Positions 45,855-55,500 of a stretch of 64,000 bases of DNA are shown here, one piece after another. The stretch spans positions 1,239,205-1,303,204 of the forward strand of contig NW_005434672.1 of NCBI RefSeq assembly GCF_000315625.1, written 5' to 3'. Under the pieces are notes generated by a model, which was given only the letters and a program-made list of their open reading frames with translations, searched no databases and was not told where the DNA came from. The translations under genes were made by a program, and so were the position numbers. Positions within the stretch are counted from its first letter, which is position 1. Each line of letters starts with the position of its first letter. Source of the stretch: Guillardia theta CCMP2712. Its lineage: Eukaryota; Cryptophyceae; Pyrenomonadales; Geminigeraceae.

Positions 45855-46673
45855 GATGAATCATGCCGCATGCAAGTCATGTAGCATCCGGCCAAGCCTT
45901 CGTATAGCATCTGGTTGGATCTGACATCAGTGTGAGACCACCTCGACCAACGTGGTTGTTCTTCATGGACCTTTCAAACTCTCAATGGCGAGATTTCAAA
46001 CTCATTCCCCGCGGCTATTTAAGGCCGATTGACCGAGGACGTCACTGGTTCTAGACTCGGAGGTTCAGGCATAGCAAACTGTGAACTTTCTCTACTTCCT
46101 TTTTTTATCGTAATCTAAGGTTGGTCTGTTTGAACTGAGCACACTGAGAGACACAATGAGTAGAATTCTGGCCCCGACGTGCCACCAAGCACAACAGCGA
46201 GTCGGAGCACGACCGTACTAGGACGCTCGGCGCCCTTTCCAGACGAGGGATGCTTTGAAGAGATCGTTAATATCGAGAGCTTCACACCTCAAGCAGGGGT
46301 TAGCATATCAGGCTTATTACATCGCCACGGCCAGCTTCATACGGTCGAGAATAACAAGGTCTGCACGCAGGGACCCTCCCGGTCAAGCGGACGAGCCGGA
46401 TCTAGCTGCATCAGGCCCTGGTTGATCGTGGCATGCCGCAATATATGGACCTTATGGACCAGATATGGACCTCAGTGTCGCGGGCGGACCTCCTTGTCTG
46501 CACAGTTGATGCAGACTTTCCTCCCTAATCTTGAGCGGCGGGCGCACTTATCCCAGGTTCAGGCAGCTCTTCTCCGGGCTCATGGCAGCTACACAGTGGA
46601 GCTCTATCCCCCCGAATCCGCGCTTGGCGGCCGGATGCTACATGACTTGCATGCCAGTGCGGCATGATTCATC
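45855..46673. mobile_element. Putative DNA transposon/MITE-like element with terminal inverted repeats
   Basis: The left end, GATGAATCATGCCGC then ATGCAAGTCATGTAGCATCC and GGCC..CAAGC (45855-45897), matches the reverse complement of the right end (46622-46673), apart from a 6-bp insertion (ACTGGC or its complement) in the right arm. The arms are about 45 bp and the whole element 819 bp. A plus-strand frame at 46179-46667 fills much of the interior but runs into the right arm and resembles no known transposase. No target-site duplication was obvious. Confidence 0.55.
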
Positions 46674-46782
46674 ATGCCTGTATCATGACGATGGAGATGG
46701 TGATGACAAATGATATCGATATTGGAGAAAAGGACTCGACGGTTTGACATTCAGTGTATTCAAGCCTCTCCGGCTGGCTTTA

Positions 46783-47790
46783 TTAGCGGGCCATGAGATT
46801 GATAATCTGATCGAGTTTAGTGCTCAAACTCTGATTGATCTCAGATGATATATTTCTAATCTCGGATCTGATTTTCTGATCCCTTTCCTTGATCCTGGAT
46901 CTCATTTTCTGATCCCTTTCCTTGATCTCGGATCTCATTGCCTCAATACTTTCATTCAAGTTTTGATTCACCTCCTCGATTGCGGTGAACAAGTTCCGAT
47001 ATGGAGTATGAATCAAGAAGATAGGGACTTCCCAGTTGAACAGCTTACCAAGTTTGTCGTCCTCGGCTGCTTTGACAAGAAATTCTTGTACTTTTTCACA
47101 AGAAAAGTCGAAGACGGCCTGGTCTCCATTGACAAAAATCCCTGTCGCGGCGATCTGCGCCTCCTTTCCAATGACATCGCTCTTGAGAACATGAGATACT
47201 CGACTAAGCTGATAGATCTTTTCGAATAGTTTCTCCGGAGCCTCCGTGATCTCAAAACAAATGTAGTGGTTCGTCCTAACCAGAACGCTTGTGAAAGGGG
47301 CAGATCCTCCCGGAGTGACTGATCTCACGTTTCTCCCTGGATCGTCTACAATGTCTTTGAATAACGTGCAGAGATATACGTCTTGATTGAAAGATAAACA
47401 CATGTCGCATTGAAAATTGTAGCCTTTCCCTGGAGCAGTTCCTGAGGTCTCTGGAAGGGAGCTGTATTCGAAGCTCGGCGGCATGTTCTCAGCCTTCGGG
47501 ATTACTGATTGCCAGGCTTTGTTGTAATGCTGGCGGAAACTCTGTGAAGCTGTCCCGCTACTCTCAAGATTCTTCCCGATGCTGTCATCAAACTTGAGAC
47601 TCTCACGGCGTACACATCCTATTTCATAGCATCTCGAGAAGATGCCAGCTTCAAAGAAGTTTCTTGACTCTATATGACGAATTTTTGCAAAATTGGCTAC
47701 GCTACTTCTGCCGAGCTGGGCTCGGTTCGCCATGCAGCCCTCGAGACTGAGCGCGAGCAAGAGGAGGAGGCGGAGGAGCATCATGGACAT
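46783..47790 (-). CDS. Secreted hypothetical protein with C-terminal coiled coil (subtelomeric duplicate)
   Basis: This intronless 335-residue frame has its Met at 47790. It begins with a signal peptide (MSMMLLRLLLLLALSLEGCM), then a globular region with spaced Cys (FSRCYEIGC; FQCDMCLSFNQDVYLC), a beta-rich middle (GIFVNGDQAVFDFSCEKVQE), and a C-terminal coiled coil that includes a tandem 10-residue repeat (RSEIKERDQKM, RSRIKERDQKI). The function is unknown. A second copy of the first 170 residues and of the upstream sequence lies inverted at 51701-52389 and is cut by telomeric repeats. Being intronless and duplicated near a chromosome end suggests a subtelomeric gene family. Confidence 0.65.
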   Translation of the reverse strand: MSMMLLRLLLLLALSLEGCMANRAQLGRSSVANFAKIRHIESRNFFEAGIFSRCYEIGCVRRESLKFDDSIGKNLESSGTASQSFRQHYNKAWQSVIPKAENMPPSFEYSSLPETSGTAPGKGYNFQCDMCLSFNQDVYLCTLFKDIVDDPGRNVRSVTPGGSAPFTSVLVRTNHYICFEITEAPEKLFEKIYQLSRVSHVLKSDVIGKEAQIAATGIFVNGDQAVFDFSCEKVQEFLVKAAEDDKLGKLFNWEVPIFLIHTPYRNLFTAIEEVNQNLNESIEAMRSEIKERDQKMRSRIKERDQKIRSEIRNISSEINQSLSTKLDQIINLMAR

Positions 47791-47952
47791 GGCTAGTCTA
47801 CCAGAGTCGCTTCAAGTTGCTGGAAGTTGGTTTGGGGGGCCTCTATTTTCCTCCTCCAAGCCCTCTTTTTCCCGCCCTCTATCGCACCAAGATATCCTAC
47901 CAAGGGAGTAGAGTTTTAAAAACGCCGGCTTTTTAAACTAAAGATTTGATCG
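47280..47952 (-). repeat. Inverted duplication, arm 1
   Basis: This holds the 5' half of the secreted-protein gene plus about 160 bp upstream. It matches 51701-52389 in inverted orientation, including the words GCGACTCTGGTAGACTAGCC before the start codon and TTGGTAGGATATCTTGGTG further upstream. Confidence 0.8.
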
Positions 47953-48007
47953 GGGAGGGCCCAGCCTGATGAGCAGAGGGGTCAAAGCCAGCGCCAAGCC
48001 CGATCCG

Positions 48008-48387
48008 TTTGGGATGCTTCTTGCATACTCGTTGATGAAAATGTATGATGTTGAAAGATATGATTTTCTAGCTTCATTTTGATCTCTCCCATCATGGATG
48101 TTATCATGCATCTGCTACTCATGCTGTCTGATCAGTCTGATGATGCTGTTGTTTGATGATGCTGTTTGATGATGCTGTTGGATGATGCTGTTGGATGCCA
48201 CTGCTGTTGTTTGAAGATGATTTTTGATGATGCTGTTTGATCTCTTTTTCTCTCTGATACATACTATTAGATGTTATCAGGCCAGTGTTATCAGATGTTA
48301 TCAGATGCTACTCTGCTCATCTGGGCCGTTTGGGATGCTTCTTGCATACTCGTTGATGAAAATGTATGATGTTGAAAGATATGATTT
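48008..48387 (+). repeat. 60-bp direct repeat flanking a GATGATGCTGTT-rich tract
   Basis: The words GTTTGGGATGCTTCTTGCAT and GAAAATGTATGATGTTGAAA occur in the same order at 48008-48067 and 48328-48387. Between them, 48125-48240 is a degenerate repeat of GATGATGCTGTT. The second copy runs into the hypothetical gene that starts near 48330. Confidence 0.85.
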
Positions 48388-48879
48388 ACAGGACACCAAC
48401 ATAACTCCTATGCATAACATCTATCAGATCGATAACCTTACATTACCTATTATGACCATTGTCAATTACATGTCCATACCTTCAAGTTTTGGAATGGTCT
48501 TTACTGGGACTTACAACTCTTTACTTTCTTGGATCATCAATCTTGTAACTCCATTCCTACTCTCTCCATTCTTCGAATACGACCAGTTGTCTCTGAAGAC
48601 TCCAGAGAGTTCAAGATGCTCGCCTCCAAGATCGACAAGGAGATCTTCAGAGAGCAAAGCATGAAGAAGGTCCGTATCCCAGGGACGAACCAGAGACGGA
48701 TGAAGAGGATGATGACACCGAGAACGAAGACACTGAGATTGACAGTGAGAACGAGGAGGATAACGAGGAGGGAAACGAGGAGGATAACGAGGAGGACGTC
48801 GAGGAGGATAACGAGGAGGATGTCGAGGAGAAAGAAGAGAAAGAAGAGAAAGAAGAAGAGTTTAATGAAATATTATAGC
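48330..48879 (+). pseudogene. Membrane-protein gene remnant with acidic tail
   Basis: A frame from about 48330 reads GMLLAYSLMKMYDVERYDLQ, then NLTLPIMTIVNYMSIPSSFG and LSWIINLVTPFLLSPFFEYD, suggesting one or two membrane segments. Another frame continues SEDSREFKMLASKIDKEIF, and from about 48658 a third frame gives a very acidic tail (DEEDDDTENEDTEIDSENEE and on) ending at TAG 48877-48879. The last frame change at GAGCAAAGCATG would disappear with one more A. Either unrecognised introns or small deletions separate the pieces. It is convergent with, and 8 bp from, the next gene. Confidence 0.4.
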
Positions 48880-48887
48880 CTACAAGA

Positions 48888-49560
48888 TTACTTGGAGATA
48901 GCATCATCAAAGCTGCCCTCACAGCAGTCCTCGAAGTGGAGCTCGGACTCATGCACGGAATTATGGCCAAGCTGGGATATGGGTAGAGTGTCAATAAACC
49001 TGTTCTTCATAATGAGGTCATTCTCTTGCCTCCTCATCCACACGGTCACAAGGTATCCAAAGGCAAACTTCAAGAGGAGAGCAAAGACGCTAATGAACAC
49101 GAGTGCCACAGAGACGACGACGTACTGTAACATGATTTCAATGGAGAAGGCGCGCGGAGGTCATTGAAATATCACTCTTCGGCGCGTTGTTGCACATCAT
49201 CTTCGCCCAGCAGTCCAGCTTGGCAAGGCTGTGGATGATGACGAACAGGCTGTAGACGACGAGATTGCAGCAGACCACTCCAAAGTAGAGGATGTAGGGA
49301 GAGGGAAAGGGAGAGGGAGAGGAGACAGAGGGTGAGGGAGAGGGAGCCTCCGGGGCCCGGGGGGGGGGGGAGCAGTTACCATGCGGTAGTGTCCGTGCTT
49401 GCGGTTGGCGTTCTTCTTGCTGGCGAACCACCTGAGGTCGGAGGGGGAGGGGGAGAGCGACAGGAGAGGAAGACGAGCGATCATGCCTGTACCTTTACAC
49501 GAACAAGATCATGGCACTGCAGATGACCACGGTAGCGCCGATGATGGCCTTGAAGGACAT
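48888..49560 (-). CDS. Hypothetical multi-span membrane protein
   Basis: The start is probably Met at 49560, with a first membrane segment (MSFKAIIGATVVICSAMILF). After an intron comes WFASKKNANRKHGHYRM (about 49430-49382), then an intron with a G-rich tract, then YILYFGVVCCNLVVYSLFVI (about 49290-49230), and finally YVVVSVALVFISVFALLLKF with the tail VWMRRQENDLIMKNRFIDTL to the stop at 48888. Three or four membrane spans are visible. No family is recognised. The paired Cys in the second span and the short loops recall tetraspan proteins, but I would not assign it there. Confidence 0.45.
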
Positions 49561-49699
49561 AGCGTCATGGCAGGAAGAAGGAGGAGGCAGTAGGAGGACT
49601 CGGAGAGATCAGGAGGTGCAAGGAGGAGGGGCAGAGGAGAATTAGAAGGAAAAGAAGTAAGGTTGCAGGTGCAGCAGGAGTGGGAAAGGAGGAGAAGTC

Positions 49700-50275
49700 C
49701 TTCTAAACAAGGTTGGGTTTGATGAGATCCTATCTCTCTCCATCTTTGCCATCCTCACCGCCACAGTGCAGTTCACCCTCTCCTTTTGGCTCATGTATGA
49801 CTGGCCTGGCATCACCAACTGGTTTGTCTTCAACAAGTGCGAGAGCATCAGCTACATTAGCGAGAACATTGAGCTCAACAAAGGGACTGCGAGCATCATG
49901 GTGATCTCCAATGATTGTACCGAGCTGGGTCATACTCGGCATCATGTCGAGCTACGAGGCTCCATTCACTCTGGATGGAGAGACTAAGAGGGTGTTTACA
50001 GCTCAATGGTATCACCAAGGAGCAGGACAGGCAGCATGACATGCATCTCTTTAGTGCATTCATGCTCAGTCTCACCTATGTGGTTGTGCATCTCTTGCTA
50101 TCCTTCAAGTTCATGGCGGAGCTGAATAGGATTGGATCTTACCTCCTCACCCCCACCTTACTGGATGCATGCATGGATGGTTTCGGTTCGTGATGATCTA
50201 TGCTTTCTTTGATGTCGGCGTCTTCCTACTCTACTGCATCGTCTTTGTGGCGGTTGATTGCTCGGATATCAAGGT
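49700..50275 (+). pseudogene. Multi-span membrane-protein gene with frame breaks
   Basis: Successive membrane-like pieces lie in different frames without good splice sites: FDEILSLSIFAILTATVQFT and LSFWLMYDWPGITNWFVFNK (about 49716-49840), VPSWVILGIMSSYEAPFTLD (about 49916), DRQHDMHLFSAFMLSLTYVV (about 50026) and VMIYAFFDVGVFLLYCIVFV (about 50190). One break (GATGGTTTCGG, about 50177) would be repaired by one extra T. The pieces read as one protein of about four spans, so it is either a decayed gene or a live gene with indel errors in the sequence. Confidence 0.4.
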
Positions 50276-50285
50276 CTATCTTGAG

Positions 50286-50665
50286 TCTCGCTCTCCCTCT
50301 GCCTCTCCCTCTGCCCGGAGTCTGCCTCTGCCTCTGCTTCTGCCTCTGCCTCTGCCTCTGCCTCTGCCTCTGCCTCTGCCTCTGCCTCACCCTCACCCTC
50401 ACCCTCACCCTCCCTCTCCCTCTCCCTCTGCCTCTGCCTCACCCTCTGCCTCTGCCTCTGCCTCCCTCTCCTTCCCTCACCCTCTCCCTCACCCTCTGCC
50501 TCTGCCTCTGCCTCTGCCTCTGCCTCTGCCTCTGCCTCTCCCTCCTTCTGCCTCTGCCTCTGCCTCTGCCTCTGCCTCTGCCTCTGCCTCTGTCTCCCCT
50601 CTGCCTCTGCCTCTGCCTCTGCCTCTGCCTCTTCCTCTGCCTCTCCCTCCCTCTCCCTCGTTTTC
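50286..50665. repeat. Hexanucleotide repeat (CTCTGC/CTCTCC)n
   Basis: About 380 bp of TGCCTC and TCCCTC units. It opens long frames on both strands (Glu-Ala or Pro-Leu-Ser repeats) that should not be taken as genes. Confidence 0.95.
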
Positions 50666-50739
50666 CTTCTCACATGCTGCAGGTTGGCTTTGGCCTTGCT
50701 GGGTCTGCGCCGCCCTCTGACGAGATCTGAAATCTCCTG

Positions 50740-51150
50740 TACATTCCTTGTATAAAGTTGTCGCACTTCCCCTCCTCTTCCCTCATCCTCACTCTACCGT
50801 AACCGTCACACGGTGAAACTCGCAGTGACTATCAAGGGCGTGGCGCCCTGCTTCTGCAAGCACGTCCCGTTGACCCTCGGTCCCCGCACGCAGAGGTTTT
50901 TGCTCGCTGTTTTAGTCTTGTAAGCAATGCGATCACGAAGAGGAAGAAGAAAGAGCATCCAGCATCTACGGACAGAGTTCGTTCTGCGAAGGGGCGATTA
51001 GAAGGAGTCGAGACGTCGATACTGTTCCAAGGCCGTCATGATCCTCAGGATCCCGCGATCAGGGAGCAGTCAACGAGCTCTATGGTGGCTGACGAAATTG
51101 TTCATCGGCTTCAGAGCGAACACCGCAATTACATGATCTTACTCCGTGAC
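50740..51150. other. No gene seen
   Basis: Mixed sequence between the hexanucleotide repeat and the cox2-like fragment. No convincing frame or repeat. Confidence 0.35.
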
Positions 51151-51159
51151 GAAGGAAGT

Positions 51160-51302
51160 TTCTGTTGCTTGGATGCTTTTCAGAACAGTTTTATTTCATT
51201 TTAAACAAAATTCTTTTCCATCTGAGCTTACTCACGCTACTACTATTGAGATTATTTGGACTATTACTCCAAATTTGATTTTGATGCTTATTGCTGTTCC
51301 GT
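51160..51302 (+). pseudogene. cox2: Nuclear copy of a mitochondrial cox2 fragment (NUMT)
   Basis: The translation AWMLFRTVLFHFKQNSFPSE then LTHATTIEIIWTITPNLILM and LIAVPS is the second-helix region of cytochrome c oxidase subunit II, whose hallmark is LTHGTTIEIIWTI-P. The stretch is A/T-rich with T/A at third positions (TTTGATTTTGATGCTTATTG), unlike the GC-rich DNA directly after it at 51303, where similarity to Cox2 stops. Only about 45 codons remain of roughly 250, so it cannot be functional. It is a transferred fragment of mitochondrial DNA. Confidence 0.85.
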
Positions 51303-51700
51303 CGGATGTCAAGTACATCTTTTCGCAAGTCCCCGTGACCGTGAAAGGGCAGTACGTCGCCCCCGCGGAAAGGAAGCGCATTGCCGTGCACGTCAAGGTC
51401 CCGGAAGGAACGGTGCCGGAGCGGGGTCCTGGCTGCGGCCAGCTCCCGCTGAGGACCTGCCGCAACGAACCCTACTGCCCCGCGTTAGGTGAGGCGGTAG
51501 AGGTGGGAGAGGAGGTGGAGGAGGCGACTGCGCGCTACCGAAGCTGGAGATTGTGGCTGCGTTGAGGGGTGCCAAAGCCAGCGCCAAGCCCGATCCCCGG
51601 AGTCGGAAACGGTTGGGGACCCTGGCTTTCATCGTTTGCGTGCTCGCCTGTTTCGGCAGTATCGCCGCCTCGCATAGTGTTTTGTTGCGGCGGATTTGTG

Positions 51701-52389
51701 AAATCTTTAGTTAAAGCCGGCGTTTGAAAAACTGCTCTCTTGGTAGGATATCTTGGTGAGCGGGAAAAAAGAAAAACCGACCCACCCTTCAGGGCTTGCG
51801 AGACTCCGGCGGAGGGAAATACAGGGGTCATCAGACAGGCCCCTCCGACAAAGCAAACTGCGGCGACTCTGGTAGACTAGCCATGTCCATGATGCTCCTC
51901 CGCCTCCTCCTCTTGCTCGCGCTCAGTCTCGAGGGCTGCATGGCGAACCGAGCCCAGCTCGGCAGAAGTAGCGTAGCCAATTTTGCAAACATTCGTCATA
52001 TAGCGTCAAGAAACTTCTTTGAAGCTGGCATCTTCTCGAGATGCTATGAAATAGGATGTGTACGCCGTGAGAGTCTCAAGTTTGATGACAGCATCGGGAA
52101 GAATCTTGAGAGTAGCGGGACAGCTTCACAGAGTTTCCGCCAGCATTGCAACAAAGCCTGGCAATCAGTAATCCCGAAGGCTGAGAACATGCCGCCGAGC
52201 TTCGAATACAGCTCCCTTCCAGAGACCTCAGGAACTGCTCCAGGGAAAGGCTACAATTTTCAATGCGACATGTGTTTATCTTTCAATCAAGACGTATATC
52301 TCTGCACGTTATTCAAAGACATTGTAGACGATCCAGGGAGAAACGTGAGATCAGTCACTCCGGGAGGATCTGCCCCTTTCACAAGCGTT
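51701..52389 (+). repeat. Inverted duplication, arm 2
   Basis: Inverted copy of 47280-47952, ending exactly where the telomeric repeat begins. The two arms are separated by about 3.7 kb. Confidence 0.8.
51883..52389 (+). pseudogene. Secreted-protein gene copy cut off by telomeric repeats
   Basis: Met at 51883 opens the same signal peptide as the 46783-47790 gene, and the first about 168 residues agree with only a few substitutions (for example NIRHIAS for KIRHIES). At GGSAPFTSV the gene sequence ACAAGCGTT passes directly into AGGGTTTAGGG, with TT shared between gene and repeat. The C-terminal half, including the coiled coil, is missing. The upstream region is also copied, so a promoter may remain. 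Confidence 0.85.
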
Positions 52390-52460
52390 AGGGTTTAGGG
52401 TTTAGGGTTTAGGGTTTAGGGTTTAGGGTTTAGGGTTTAGGGTTTAGGGTTTAGGGTTTA
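52388..52460 (+). repeat. Telomeric repeat array 1, (TTTAGGG) about 10 copies
   Basis: TTAGGG, then nine perfect TTTAGGG units, then TTTA, 73 bp in all. This is the Arabidopsis-type telomere repeat. The G-rich strand is the + strand, so the distal end of the chromosome lies to the right. The array joins a broken gene on its left and a 5'-truncated retrotransposon on its right. Confidence 0.97.
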
Positions 52461-52532
52461 ACCTTCTTCGCAGTCAACGGCTGCACGACGAATGGAACCT
52501 GCGCAAAGGCGGAGTGTCAAACACGAGGACGA

Positions 52533-55500
52533 TTGATCCCGCTATATGACAAAGGTCAGAAGAACGAAGAAACGACGATCCTCTTCTTCTGCAAACAGTG
52601 TCAATCATTCACCTCCGTCCAACCACCGGAATTCAACTCTCCCGCGAACATTGATCAACACCCGACCAGGGAAATAGAAATTGCTTTTCCCCTGGAGCCA
52701 GGAGAAATTCAGATTTGGATTCAAAAAGTATCAAATCGCAAGGCAGCAGGCATGGATTTGATCTCAAACGAGATCCTGAAAGCTTTACCTGACAGCGCAA
52801 AGGAGGAGATAGGAAAAGTGATCAGTAGAGCGTTGACAGGAGACAAAACGTTGTTGAACATGCTAGCACGAGTCAGACTCCTTCCAAAAAACGAGCTCTG
52901 TCATGTTCTGGAAAATATGCGTCCTATATGTATCCTCTCGTCGGTGACGCGAATCTTCCAAGCGGTGATAGCACACAGACTGGCAAAAGCAGCTGAGAGG
53001 CACAAGCTGTTAACAGATAACCAAGAGGGTTTCCGACCCGAGGGCGGGACGATCCGTCAAGGTCATAGACTACTTAACATCATCGAGGAGGCCCAGAGCA
53101 GTCAAAACAACATTATACTGTTATACCTCGACTTTGCCAACTTCTTCAATAACGTCGCGGTTGAATCCATCGCAAAAATCATGGAGGTATATGGATTCCA
53201 CCAGCGCGATGTCGACGTCGCAGTCAGCTGCAGTCAAGGCATAGCTCTGCAAATCCAGACTGAGAGGTTTGATACAGCAGCAATCCCGCTCCTCCGGGGA
53301 TGATTAGTACCAGAAGGACAGAATCAAGAATTAACTAAAGCTATAAGCGAACGTAATGCAACTTGATCAACAACAACAAGACGAGAAAGCAACTCAACAC
53401 CCTAATAATCTGTCATTTGCAGACGACCTTGACATTCAGTGAGAGAGATGAAAACGCTTGTTCAAGTGGTAGAACGATTCTGTCGATGGAGTGGATTAGA
53501 ACTGAACACGAAGAAATCTGAAATCACCAGCTTTGATTATCGGCTAAAGAGGGAGATCCAAGGAACACAAAACATCAAGTTCTTTGACAAGGAGTTTGTG
53601 AACCTACCACCGACAAAATGGTTCAAATATCTAGGGATCCGGATCAGCTTGTGGAGACCAGGAGGAAGAGGCAACAAGGCGCACACCTGCCCCTTCACGT
53701 GGGGAGAGAAAGAACACATCTTGGAGAAGACAAAAGAACTGACAAAGCTGATTGAATCATCTGCTTACTCTGCAGCCCAAAAATATTACCTGGTGAAGGT
53801 AGGCATCGTCAATATCTTTAGATACTCGGCGGTACTGGTGAGCTGGTCTTGGTCAGACTTACAAACCTTAGATACCCTCTGGACCAGAGCATTCAAAAGA
53901 GCTATGGGATTGAGCAAGAGTACAAGCAACGCTATCTTTCACCTACCTTGGGACAGAGGAGGCCTCCAACTCCCCCATCCAGCACCCATCTTGGGAAGGG
54001 CGGCGATTCGGTATCTAGAGAAAGAAACGAATAAGAAATGCAGGGTGGATGATGATATCAAAAGCAGTCTGATCCACAAACTAACATCATGGTGCAACCA
54101 ATGGGGGTGTCAAACAATAAACCAGCTACAACGAGAAATCAGATCGGGCAGACTCAAAGAGAACGAAGAGATAAGAGGACCGGAAAGACTCGCAATCTGG
54201 ATAGCGGAAAAAATGCAGACCACCATCAGTTGGGAAATGATTGAAAGCAAGATGAAACCGGGGACAACAGCCATCTTACACGACCTGGAGGACAAGATGC
54301 TCTCAGAAGAAAACTCCCTGCCGTCCGGAGAAAACTCCCTACCTACATCTCCTGCTCGGCAAGGCTGGGAGAGTTTTGCAAAGGCATGGAGACTACTGCC
54401 CCAAGTAGGCTTCCACTCCATGACAAGTATTTTACCCGTCCCAGATACCGAGGGCATCTCCCTGCACCTGCCCATGCGACTCTGGCCATTCCCAAAGCAA
54501 AGGGAACAGGCAGAAGAAATCCTCGCACAATATCTACAAGCGAATGTCATCTGGGCAAAACTCGGACTTGAGCAGGCAGGAACAGGGAAGAGAAGAAGGC
54601 CAGCCAGGGAGGAGGGGAAGCCCCCAAACAAGAGAAGGAAAGGAAAAAGGGAGGCTAGCCCACATGAACTTCAGCCACACAAGAAACTAGCCAGACCGGA
54701 CCAAGGGAGAGAGGAAACGAATACGAAGGCTTGCACCCGGGTAATTTTGAGGCGGTGGCTCCAACATGACCCCACCTGTTATGATGAAGGAGGGAATCAG
54801 CAAGAAAGATTCTATTACACTACAAGCAACATACCTTTCAAAGTTCAAGGGAACATAGCCATCTTTGAGCGATCTCACATTGAAGAAAGCAAGACCGTGG
54901 ATCCACCAATAGAATGGTTGGAAGCGTCGCTGGACTCGGCTCCCTTCGCATCTGCAACAAGGGAAGAGGACGGTAATAACCGAAGAGACTGCAATCAAAG
55001 CATCCATCTGCTGCTGGAAATAGTTAATGCATTGGACGACGGCGAAACAGAAGCTACAGCATGGTGGCAAAAACTCGAGGAGGTAGTATCAGAGGTTCGA
55101 CAACAAACAACACAACCATTGGCATACGAGTTTTTACAACACCTAGCAGAGATCACAGATTGTGACATCAGTACATTTCGTAACTGGCCGACACTACACA
55201 CACATCCCCAGGCTCTGAGCAACAAGAGAGCAAGGGAACTGCAACGAGTGGTGGTTTGGATGGACAAACAAAAGAGATTACGTGAACAAATCCTGGATAC
55301 AATACATGTCATTCTGATAGGATGGAAGAATAACATTGATGAGATACCTGAAGGTTTTGAAATTATCAGCCGGATCCCGAAAGGCGCTCAAATAGCTTAT
55401 GCAGCAAACTTCTGGAGGACAGGGAATAGGTGCTTGACAAAAACTGTAGAAGAGTTATGGATACTAGTTGGGCACAAACTCCCAACATACTTACGAGACC

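Noticed and set aside
46179-46667. A 162-codon plus-strand frame as a transposase gene
   Set aside because: It runs into the right inverted repeat, has no catalytic DDE-like pattern I can see, and looks compositionally random.
50200-50766. Long open frames on both strands (up to about 180 codons)
   Set aside because: They are translations of the CTCTGC/CTCTCC hexanucleotide repeat; a period divisible by three keeps frames open regardless of coding.
51303-51565. Continuation of the Cox2 frame as a functional fusion protein
   Set aside because: Composition switches to GC-rich and similarity to Cox2 ends at once; the remaining frame matches nothing I know.
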